Below are positions 5,746-11,526 of a DNA stretch of 11,526 bases, in pieces. Under the pieces are notes generated by a model. That model made no database searches. It was not told the DNA's origin and was given only the letters and a program-made list of their open reading frames with translations. Position numbers and translations under genes: made by a program. Origin of the DNA: Bacteriovorax stolpii (lineage in GTDB: Bacteria; Bdellovibrionota; Bacteriovoracia; Bacteriovoracales; Bacteriovoracaceae). Within the stretch, counting starts at the first letter, position 1, and each line of letters opens with the position of its first letter. The stretch spans positions 1 through 11,526 of the forward strand of contig CAMDDI010000095.1 in NCBI GenBank assembly GCA_945890905.1, in the 5' to 3' direction.

Positions 5746-6162
5746 TTATTTACAAGTCGCAGTACCGATGTGATCTTTTTGTAAAGAAACATCCCAGATA
5801 AGAGCACCATTTGAATCTTTAGAGTAAGTATGAATTTCTGTCATACCGAAAGCTTGAAAATTCACCACGAGTTTATTCCCCATGCAAACAGCCTTGGTAG
5901 TCATTTGATAAACTGTGCCGTCTTGATTAACAGTTTCAGTGCGGGATTTTCCGTCAGCCTTCAACATTATCGAGTTAGTAGCTTCATAGTTATCGAGTGT
6001 ATCAACGGTGAAGAGTTGGTTAGTTTGAACCATCTTAATTTCTTTGAGCTGGAACATACTCATGCTGGTATCAGCAGTACATTCCTTATAAACGCCACTC
6101 AATTGAGGACAAGTGGCCAGGGCAGAAAAAGAAAAAAGAGAAACTAAGATCAAAGTTTTCAT
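5746..6162 (-). CDS. Small secreted or periplasmic protein of unknown function
   Basis: I do not recognise this 138-residue protein. It begins with a clear Sec signal peptide (MKTLILVSLFSFSALA, then TCPQ), with likely cleavage after Ala16, giving a mature chain of about 122 residues. Cys18 is not within a typical lipobox, so a lipoprotein is unlikely. The mature part has four cysteines (18, 28, 93, 137), enough for two disulphides, and alternating short strands such as NKLVVNFQAFG and ALIWDVSLQKD. This suggests a small beta-sheet domain. The opening CPQLSGVYKEC resembles the entry strand of small lipocalin-like periplasmic proteins, but that is a loose impression. AGGA precedes the ATG at 6162 by four bases. 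It starts 16 bases after the Na/Pi transporter stop, so the two are probably co-transcribed. Confidence 0.8.
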   Translation of the reverse strand: MKTLILVSLFSFSALATCPQLSGVYKECTADTSMSMFQLKEIKMVQTNQLFTVDTLDNYEATNSIMLKADGKSRTETVNQDGTVYQMTTKAVCMGNKLVVNFQAFGMTEIHTYSKDSNGALIWDVSLQKDHIGTATCK

Positions 6163-6178
6163 ACAATCCTAAAGTAAA

Positions 6179-7852
6179 TTATTCGTGCTTAGCGTGAAAA
6201 TTCTCAATCGCTCCCGCCATCAAAAGCGAGTGCGCGCGAATTTTACGAAGTGCTACAACCATATCTGAATAGGTCAGTGCCGTCACCGGCAAGTAGGCCC
6301 CTTTAGAAATACGATCAAGGTGCTTCTCTCTCATACTATCGGCCCATAGTTGAAGTTCATTTGATTTTGACTCGATGTCGCTCATGTCTAAAGAATCTCC
6401 ATTATCAAGACCTTGACCGACCAAGACAAAAAAGGTCCAAACTGCGTCTAAGAACTGGAAGAATTCTGTGCGACTCTCTCCGGCCAAAGATTCATTAGAC
6501 TTAAAGCGGCTGCGGTAATTGGCCAAACGCTCAATGTAGTCGGCCACACTCTCAAGCTCGTCAGTAATTTTAATCATCGCCTGGATTTGCTCAGACTGAT
6601 GATGAGACATGGGTTTTTCCATGACATAGCAAAGAAAAACGGTGATCTCTTTATGAATGTTATCTGTGATGCGCTCGTAATCCAAAATCTTAGCGAGCAT
6701 TTTATGATCGTACTCATCCGCAAACCAGAATTCACGATTGAGCTTATACATGCGCTCGATGATCTCTTTCATTTTGCGAAGTTCTGATTCGGCCTGCGCC
6801 ATGGAAGCAGCGGGAAGCATGTTTGAAGGATCACCTAAGACAAGTAAGTGTGGAACTTCTTTTTCATTTCTCTCAGGTGTAATTTTTGTCACTAGTTTTG
6901 CAATCTGCTTAATAAACGGCAAGAACATCAAGGCCACTGCAAAATTAAATAAAGTGTGGGCCAAAGCAATATGTTGGGCCACGTGGGGGTAAGAACCATC
7001 TGTATCCATAAACAGTGGATCCATAGGAATGAGTGAATCAACTAAATTCACGTAAGATGGAAGGATCAAGAAAGCAATGAATACACCAAAAATTTTAATT
7101 AAAGCGTGAGACAGAGCGGCACGGCGAGCACTTACTGTAGCTCCCATTGAGGCCAAAATTGCAGTGATTGTAGTCCCAATATTCTCCCCGAGAACTAAGG
7201 CAATTGCCGTATGGAAAGGAATAATTCCTGCCATGGAAAGGGCCATGGTAATACCCAGCATCGCTGTGGACGATTGAACCACCATGGTGAGTAAACAGCC
7301 CATAAGAATGGAAGCAAAGTAAGCCCCATGAGTCTGATGAGTGAAGTATGTAATCGATTCCATGAAAGATTGACTCTGACGAAGTGGAGCGAAGGCTTGA
7401 CCCATGTACTGCATACCAAGGTATAGCAATCCCACACCTAAAATCGCGCGGCCTAAATGTTGCCACTTTTCAGTTTTTGAGAAAAGTCCTGGAATAAATC
7501 CAACACCCACTAAAAGCAAAGCGAGTTTTGAGATTTTAAGAGCGATGATCCAACCGGTAATGGTAGTCCCAATGTTGGCACCTAAGATGACACCGATAGC
7601 TTGAGTAAGAGTCATCAAACCCGCGTTCACAAATCCCACAGTCATGACTGTGGTGATAGATGAAGACTGGATGATACAAGTCACAAGAAGACCTACACCC
7701 ACGGCCATGATGCTATTTGAAGTCAGTGAATTAATAATTTTGCGGATCACATCCCCGGCCACGGCCTGCAAACCATCCGACATGAATTTCATTCCGAAAA
7801 GGAATAATCCAAGTCCGCCCAAAAGGGTATAAATGATGGTGAAAGCTTCCAT
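6179..7852 (-). CDS. Na+/phosphate cotransporter (NptA/YjbB type) with PhoU-like C-terminal domain
   Basis: This 557-residue inner-membrane protein probably moves inorganic phosphate with sodium. The N-terminal 320 residues hold hydrophobic segments with the two inverted Na/Pi repeats, each marked by a QSS motif and a following glycine motif: QSSS (62-65) with GANIGTT (91-97), and QSST (193-196) with GENIGTT (222-228). From about residue 350 the chain is soluble and helical, with ESELRKMKEIIERMYKL and ITDELESVADYIERLANY. This matches the PhoU-like tail found in many bacterial members. The frame runs on to a TTG at 7891, but AAGGAG stands five bases before the ATG at 7852, and that start leaves the first membrane helix intact. 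It follows a small membrane-protein gene by 19 bases. A Pho-like box upstream supports control by phosphate starvation. Export rather than uptake is possible, as proposed for YjbB. Confidence 0.93.
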   Translation of the reverse strand: MEAFTIIYTLLGGLGLFLFGMKFMSDGLQAVAGDVIRKIINSLTSNSIMAVGVGLLVTCIIQSSSITTVMTVGFVNAGLMTLTQAIGVILGANIGTTITGWIIALKISKLALLLVGVGFIPGLFSKTEKWQHLGRAILGVGLLYLGMQYMGQAFAPLRQSQSFMESITYFTHQTHGAYFASILMGCLLTMVVQSSTAMLGITMALSMAGIIPFHTAIALVLGENIGTTITAILASMGATVSARRAALSHALIKIFGVFIAFLILPSYVNLVDSLIPMDPLFMDTDGSYPHVAQHIALAHTLFNFAVALMFLPFIKQIAKLVTKITPERNEKEVPHLLVLGDPSNMLPAASMAQAESELRKMKEIIERMYKLNREFWFADEYDHKMLAKILDYERITDNIHKEITVFLCYVMEKPMSHHQSEQIQAMIKITDELESVADYIERLANYRSRFKSNESLAGESRTEFFQFLDAVWTFFVLVGQGLDNGDSLDMSDIESKSNELQLWADSMREKHLDRISKGAYLPVTALTYSDMVVALRKIRAHSLLMAGAIENFHAKHE

Positions 7853-7871
7853 GAATGCTCCTTCAAGCGCC

Positions 7872-8135
7872 TTAGTCCGCCATGTAGGCAAACCCGATGG
7901 GAATGATAATATAGAGAATCGTATCTCTAATTAAATAAAAGATAAAAAAGTAAATGAAGGCTTTGGGTCCTTTGAGAAACAAACCTTCGAGTCCCAGATA
8001 CTGGGCCTTCTTTGACATGGCCACCATGAATTTTGTCTTTCCGTAGTGCTTAACAAAGAAGGAAGCAGCTCCATCCACTCTTTGGTCAAAGGCGATCATT
8101 CTTGTTTTAATCCACGTCGACATTATTACTTCCAT
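7872..8135 (-). CDS. Small hydrophobic protein of unknown function, upstream of the Na/Pi transporter
   Basis: I do not recognise this protein of 87 residues (83 if it starts at the ATG at 8123). The N-terminal half is basic and polar (IKTRMIAFDQRVD, HYGKTKF, SKKAQYLGLEGLFLKGP). The C-terminal 30 residues form one long or two short membrane segments (AFIYFFIFYLIRD then TILYIIIPIGFAY), with an Arg-Asp pair in the middle. The ATG at 8123 has GGAAG five bases upstream and is the likelier start. The one at 8135 has only GGA too close to it. It is the first gene after a divergent promoter region and ends 19 bases before the Na/Pi cotransporter. It may be an accessory or regulatory peptide for that transporter, but that rests on position alone. 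Confidence 0.75.
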   Translation of the reverse strand: MEVIMSTWIKTRMIAFDQRVDGAASFFVKHYGKTKFMVAMSKKAQYLGLEGLFLKGPKAFIYFFIFYLIRDTILYIIIPIGFAYMAD

Positions 8136-8160
8136 GATCCGTTGAAGATTAGCAAAGTTG

Positions 8161-8189
8161 AATTAATGTTATTGTGAAGAATGTGTCAA
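8161..8189 (-). promoter_or_regulatory. Candidate promoter for the small membrane protein-Na/Pi operon
   Basis: On the minus strand there is a perfect TTGACA (8189-8184) and, 17 bases on, TTAATT (8166-8161), which matches the -10 consensus poorly. TAATTC one base further is an alternative. Transcription would begin near 8154, a short way before the start codons at 8135 or 8123. A good -35 with a weak -10 fits a promoter that an activator could help. Confidence 0.45.
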
Positions 8190-8243
8190 GAAATCGACAA
8201 CTTATATAAATTTTAGTTGGCCAAATCCCTTGAGAAATCTAGG

Positions 8244-8265
8244 TTTTATGACACTTTCATGACAA
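8244..8265 (-). promoter_or_regulatory. Candidate Pho box (PhoB-type tandem repeat)
   Basis: Read towards the Na/Pi operon, two adjacent 11-base direct repeats appear: TTGTCATGAAA (8265-8255) and GTGTCATAAAA (8254-8244). Each has the TGTCAT core followed by an A-rich stretch, and the cores are exactly 11 bases apart. This is the layout of the PhoB operator, whose unit is about CTGTCATAAAA or CTGTCATAAAT. It lies upstream of a phosphate-transport operon and divergently from hemA. The distance to the TTGACA promoter (8189-8161) is longer than in classical PhoB-activated promoters. A nearer pair, TTGTCA and TAGATT (8241-8236), overlaps the box with an 18-base spacer and could be the regulated promoter. 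Confidence 0.6.
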
Positions 8266-8290
8266 TTTCATCTTTCAAAACCCATATTAT
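8259..8290 (+). promoter_or_regulatory. Tentative hemA promoter, implying a very short leader
   Basis: Just before hemA lies an AT-rich -10-like element: TATTAT (8285-8290), or CATATT (8283-8288) with ATGACA (8259-8264) 18 bases upstream. Either choice places the transcription start within a few bases of the ATG at 8299. I see no properly spaced Shine-Dalgarno sequence (GGGA is only two bases from the ATG), so a leaderless or nearly leaderless mRNA is suggested. The -35 candidate overlaps the Pho-like box. Confidence 0.35.
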
Positions 8291-8298
8291 TTGGGAAT

Positions 8299-9234
8299 AT
8301 GTTAAATGGTTTAAAACTCTACAATTTTAGCTCTGGAACTCTTCCTCAGGGCGAAATCCATGGCAGTACGTTTGTACTGAACACTTGTCAGCGCTCTTTG
8401 TATCTGGCTTTTGACCAAGATCCTTTTGCCCATTCTGATATTCCTCACCACGAAATCAAGATTGCTGACGACGCTTATATGTTTCTTCTGGAAACAATTT
8501 GTGGTCTAAAAAGTAAACTTATTGGCGAGAATGAGATTGTGGCCCAGTTCAAAGATGCTTATAAAGTTTATGCTTCTTCAGAGTCAAAAAATACCCGTCT
8601 CCTTTCTATTTTAGAAAAACTTTTTAAAGACGCTAAAGATATCCGCACTCAGTATCTCATTGGGATTTCTCAGAAGACTTATGCTTCACTGACCCGTCGC
8701 CATCTTATCCAAAAGGCCAACGCTGCTCACGTAGTGGTGGTAGGTTCTGGTGCTATGGCCGAAGATTTGATTAATCAATTTAAGAAGAAAGCTCAGGTCT
8801 CAATTTGTGCCCGAAACTTTGTAAAAGTCGCCGAGCTTGCACGCCAGCATAATTTGAATATTATCCCATGGGAAAATCGTTTAGATCTGGTATCAGAGCC
8901 TTTTATTGCTAATACCATTGGGCATGAGTCTGTAATCTTTGATGAGCATTTTTTTAAATCTTGGTCTAATAGTAATCCCACTCGCCTCTTTGTAGATCTT
9001 GGTTCTCCCTCTGTGATCCGTACTCATTTGACCCTTGCTCAAGGTATCGTGCGCTTAGACGATATTTTCAGTGAAGGGGCCATTGTTGAAGGCCAGAAGC
9101 AGCATCAGATTAATTTGGCCCGGGAGGCCATGCAAACTATCACACTACGTCGCAAATCTCTTTTCGCTCAAAAATTAAACCGAACTCTGATGGATGACTC
9201 TCCTCAAATGAAGTCAGCTGTGAGATACCTCTAG
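8299..9234 (+). CDS. hemA: Glutamyl-tRNA reductase, short and divergent
   Basis: GluTR reduces glutamyl-tRNA(Glu) to glutamate-1-semialdehyde with NADPH, the first step of C5 haem synthesis. Landmarks are LNTCQR (27-32) with the nucleophile Cys30; GLKSKLIGENEI (69-80), matching GLDSLVLGEPQI of E. coli; the NADPH loop VVVVGSGAMAEDL (145-157); VDLGSPSVI (232-240); and VRLDDIF (251-257). At 311 residues it is well below the usual 400-430. About 20 residues are missing before the Cys (the strand and helix with NHKTAPV), and only about 54 follow VRLDDIF where about 110 form the dimerisation domain. The position of E. coli His99 is Phe62, and the Asp of GLDS is Lys71. The frame is intact, so it is not an obvious pseudogene. 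An in-frame TGA at 8260 bars an N-terminal extension. hemCD starts four bases after its stop. Confidence 0.85.
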   Translation: MLNGLKLYNFSSGTLPQGEIHGSTFVLNTCQRSLYLAFDQDPFAHSDIPHHEIKIADDAYMFLLETICGLKSKLIGENEIVAQFKDAYKVYASSESKNTRLLSILEKLFKDAKDIRTQYLIGISQKTYASLTRRHLIQKANAAHVVVVGSGAMAEDLINQFKKKAQVSICARNFVKVAELARQHNLNIIPWENRLDLVSEPFIANTIGHESVIFDEHFFKSWSNSNPTRLFVDLGSPSVIRTHLTLAQGIVRLDDIFSEGAIVEGQKQHQINLAREAMQTITLRRKSLFAQKLNRTLMDDSPQMKSAVRYL

Positions 9235-9238
9235 CCCT

Positions 9239-10786
9239 ATGACCACCTACAAAATCGGCACTCGTGGTTCACTCTTAGCAGTGACCCAGTCCACACTTAT
9301 AAAAAATATTTTGACTGAACTCTCCGGGATGAGTTTTGAACTTGTGACGATTAAAACACAAGGCGATGAGGTGACTAACAAACCCTTGTGGCAGCTTGAA
9401 GGAAAAGATTTCTTTACCAAAGAACTTGATGAAGCTCTCTTGGGTGAGAAAGTTGATTTTGTCATTCATTCCTACAAAGATTTAGGTTCTGAGAGACCGG
9501 CCGGAATTAAACTTGCGGCCGTAACGGAGCGCCGGTTTGCTCACGATGTTTTGTTAATTTCAAAAGATAACATCGAAAGGCTAAAAAACTGGAGTGGAGA
9601 TTTTGTGGTGGGAACTTCTTCTCCCCGAAGAATCGCCAACCTGACTCACTCTCTTTCAGATTACCTGCCCCACTCTCAGGATCAAAAACTTAATATTAAG
9701 TGCGAGACTCTTCGTGGAAATATTAACTCCCGAATAAAAAAACTCCGTGACGGAAATTATCACGCCATTACTTTAGCTCTCGCTGGGATTGAGAGACTAG
9801 CTCATACGGAAAAATCTGCTGATGAACTTCGCGGACTTTTAGAAGGATTAAATTATCTCATCTTACCTCAAAGTATTTTCCCATCAGCTGCTTCTCAGGG
9901 AGCCTTGGGCATTGAAATGAAAGAAGATCGAGCTGATGGCGGAAAGCTGGCGGAGATTTTAAGCAAACTTACTCACGCCCGAACCGTTGAAGAAGTGATG
10001 CGTGAGAGAAAGGCTTTTAAAGATTTTGGCGGTGGCTGTCACTTAGCGGTGGGAATTCATGTGAAAAAAATTGGCGAACAATTTTTGCATGTGCATTCCG
10101 GTGAAGTTGATGGTGTCCGGGTAGAGGCCAAGTGGCTTGAGGGGCAGAGTTATCCCACAATTGCTAAGAATAAAAAACTTTTTGTTGGACTACCTTCTGG
10201 ATCAGCTCCCCATACTATTTATGATGAGTACTTAAAAAAAGTTCCGACCACCTCTAATCTTGATTTAAAAAATAAGCACGTGTTTGTGACTTCACGCTAT
10301 TGTCTGCCTACTTTAAAGTCCTCCCTAAATAAAGGCTGTGATGGACTTTGGGCCGCTGGATCCAAGACTGCTAAAGAGCTGACCCGTGCTGGATTCTGGA
10401 TTAATGGAACCAGTGACAGCTTAGGAACTGAAGAGTTGAGGAGTATGAAAACTTCTAAGGCCTTGGCAATGATAAACAATTCAATTCAACAAGAATGGGT
10501 TGTCCTCACTCACGGGGAAGGAAGTAGTGATTTGGGACAGGCCGTGGGTGTGTATACTCGGGAAGAACAAATTGTTGATCCTCTTTACGTTGAAAACTTA
10601 AAACATGTGGCTGCTTGTTACTGGACGAGCTTTCCTCAATATCAGGCTTTCTTGAAAAAGTTTCCTTTTTTAAAAGACGCTGAACACTTCTGTGGTCTGG
10701 GAAAAACTTGGCAGGAATTTAATTTCGCCAATGTATCTGTGTATCCAGTGGCCGAGATGAAACAGTTTTACGCTTTAATTCCTTAA
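9239..10786 (+). CDS. hemC: Hydroxymethylbilane synthase fused to uroporphyrinogen-III synthase (HemCD)
   Basis: The first 315 residues are porphobilinogen deaminase, which joins four porphobilinogens into hydroxymethylbilane. Motifs are IGTRGSLLAVTQ (6-17), GKDFFTKELDEALL (55-68), HSYKDL (77-82) with catalytic Asp81, GTSSPRR (125-131), LRGNINSRIKKL (158-169), FPSAASQGALGIE (214-226), and GGGC with Cys267, the attachment site of the dipyrromethane cofactor. From about 346 a second domain resembles HemD, which closes and inverts ring D. It has KHVFVTSR (346-353), AAGSKTAKELTRAGF (372-386), GTEEL (396-400), ACYWTSFPQYQAFL (459-472) and GLGKTW (486-491). These follow the paired halves of HemD. 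That domain is about 170 residues against the usual 240-260, so it is compact. No clear Shine-Dalgarno sequence precedes the ATG, which lies four bases after hemA, so coupling is likely. Confidence 0.9.
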   Translation: MTTYKIGTRGSLLAVTQSTLIKNILTELSGMSFELVTIKTQGDEVTNKPLWQLEGKDFFTKELDEALLGEKVDFVIHSYKDLGSERPAGIKLAAVTERRFAHDVLLISKDNIERLKNWSGDFVVGTSSPRRIANLTHSLSDYLPHSQDQKLNIKCETLRGNINSRIKKLRDGNYHAITLALAGIERLAHTEKSADELRGLLEGLNYLILPQSIFPSAASQGALGIEMKEDRADGGKLAEILSKLTHARTVEEVMRERKAFKDFGGGCHLAVGIHVKKIGEQFLHVHSGEVDGVRVEAKWLEGQSYPTIAKNKKLFVGLPSGSAPHTIYDEYLKKVPTTSNLDLKNKHVFVTSRYCLPTLKSSLNKGCDGLWAAGSKTAKELTRAGFWINGTSDSLGTEELRSMKTSKALAMINNSIQQEWVVLTHGEGSSDLGQAVGVYTREEQIVDPLYVENLKHVAACYWTSFPQYQAFLKKFPFLKDAEHFCGLGKTWQEFNFANVSVYPVAEMKQFYALIP

Positions 10787-10793
10787 GGACGTT

Positions 10794-11526
10794 ATGAATA
10801 ACAAAGAACTTTTTGAAAAATCCCTTAAATATGTTCCGGGTGGAGTTCACTCTCCAGTCCGAAGCTTTAAGGGTCTCCACACCACTCCGCGATTTATTAA
10901 CCGTGGTAAGGGTGCCTTCATTTGGGACGAAGAAGGAAAAGATTATATCGATTTTTGTATGAGCTTTGGACCTTTGATTCATGGTCATCAGGATCCAGAA
11001 ATTAAAGAGGCCATCATTAAAGCGCTGGATAATGGTTGGACCTTCGGAGCTTGTGAGAAATATTCTCTGGAGCTGGCAGAATATATTGTGAACAGAATTC
11101 CTTTCATTGATCAGATTCGCTTTATGAGTTCAGGCACCGAAGCTGTTATGACGGCAGTCCGTCTGGCGAGGGGAATTACAGGCCGCTCAAAAATTATCAA
11201 ATTCAATGGATGCTATCACGGGCATCTTGATGCCATGTTGATAAAGGCCGGATCTGGTTTGGCCGGTGAAGCGGAAGCTTCTTCTAAAGGTGTGACCGAG
11301 AAGCAAGCGGGTGACACCCTTATTTGTGAACTCGGAGATTTAAAAGAAATTGAAGAAGTCTTCGCCCGTTATCCCAAAGATATTTCAGCAATCATAGTAG
11401 AACCACTTCCGGCCAATAACGGACTCTTGATTCAAGATCAAGCATGGCTTCAAGGCTTAAGAGATCTTTGTACAAAGAATGGAGCACTTTTGATTTTTGA
11501 TGAGGTGATTTCTGGATTCAGAATTG
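10794..11526 (+). CDS. hemL: Glutamate-1-semialdehyde 2,1-aminomutase, 5' part
   Basis: HemL moves the amino group of glutamate-1-semialdehyde to give 5-aminolevulinate, using PLP. The window holds the first 244 codons of an expected 425 or so, and the frame is open to the edge. Class III aminotransferase and HemL landmarks are PGGVHSPVRSF (15-25), SSGTEAVMTAVRLARG (112-127) for the PLP phosphate, FNGCYHGH (137-144), IIVEP (200-204) and DEVISGFR (236-243) with the Asp that binds the pyridine nitrogen. The catalytic Lys lies beyond the window. The usual EPVAGNM reads EPLPANN here. The residues from SGTEA through YHGH and KAGSG favour HemL over other class III enzymes. AAGGA, overlapping the hemCD stop, lies four bases before the ATG at 10794. 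Its position directly after hemA and hemCD confirms the haem operon. Confidence 0.95.
   Translation, partial: MNNKELFEKSLKYVPGGVHSPVRSFKGLHTTPRFINRGKGAFIWDEEGKDYIDFCMSFGPLIHGHQDPEIKEAIIKALDNGWTFGACEKYSLELAEYIVNRIPFIDQIRFMSSGTEAVMTAVRLARGITGRSKIIKFNGCYHGHLDAMLIKAGSGLAGEAEASSKGVTEKQAGDTLICELGDLKEIEEVFARYPKDISAIIVEPLPANNGLLIQDQAWLQGLRDLCTKNGALLIFDEVISGFRI

Noticed and set aside
7853..7891. Longer start (TTG at 7891) for the Na/Pi transporter
   Set aside because: It adds 13 polar residues, overlaps the preceding gene and has no Shine-Dalgarno sequence, while the ATG at 7852 has AAGGAG five bases upstream.
8184..8199. A second Pho-like repeat on the plus strand (TGTCA, then CGACA 11 bases on)
   Set aside because: The second half mismatches the core and the flanks are not A-rich in the right places. 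It overlaps the TTGACA -35 element, which explains part of the match.
8299..9234. hemA as a pseudogene
   Set aside because: The frame is uninterrupted for 311 codons, the nucleophilic Cys and NADPH loop are intact, and it is tightly packed with hemCD, so decay is not supported despite the short length.
10719..10988. Minus-strand frame across the hemCD-hemL junction
   Set aside because: Both plus-strand genes here are strongly supported by motifs, and the antisense product shows no domain or ribosome binding site.
1..11526. Mobile elements, CRISPR, tRNA genes or a defence island
   Set aside because: I saw no transposase or integrase, no regularly spaced repeats, no tRNA-like cloverleaf and no toxin-antitoxin pair. 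All recognisable genes are housekeeping or transport genes.

Overview
The window looks like ordinary core chromosome from a moderately AT-rich Gram-negative bacterium. The best guess is Bdellovibrionota (Bdellovibrio/Bacteriovorax-like) or a related former deltaproteobacterium. This rests on an IHF-alpha with a long acidic tail next to a short MerR regulator, a PlsB-type acyltransferase, C5-pathway haem genes with a fused HemC-HemD, and a non-AUG start on infC. The lineage is inferred from gene content, not from a marker-gene comparison. I see no tRNA, rRNA, insertion sequence, CRISPR array or prophage gene.

Positions 19-2376, all on the minus strand, hold translation and nucleoid genes. The order of transcription is infC, rpmI, rplT, a strong intrinsic terminator, then a separate unit of ihfA and a MerR regulator that ends in its own terminator. 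Positions 2377-5725, also minus, hold a tightly packed unit: a CBS-less IMP dehydrogenase/GMP reductase family enzyme, plsB, and an unrecognised 141-residue protein that overlaps plsB. Positions 5746-8189, minus, hold a small membrane protein, an Na/Pi cotransporter with a PhoU-like tail, and a small secreted protein. The 163-bp divergent region (8136-8298) carries a 22-bp tandem repeat that closely resembles a PhoB (Pho) box. Positions 8299-11526, plus strand, hold hemA, a hemC-hemD fusion and the first 244 codons of hemL.

The haem genes form a near-contiguous C5 route: HemA and HemL make 5-aminolevulinate from glutamyl-tRNA. The HemCD fusion then converts porphobilinogen to uroporphyrinogen III. 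HemB must lie elsewhere. The phosphate genes fit control by phosphate starvation through the Pho-like box.

I found no clearly new multi-gene system. The points most worth following are the Pho-like box between the phosphate transporter and haem operons, the AUA start of infC, a short HemA lacking normally conserved residues, a GMP-reductase-like active-site flap in a protein whose ends look like IMP dehydrogenase, and the compact HemCD fusion.
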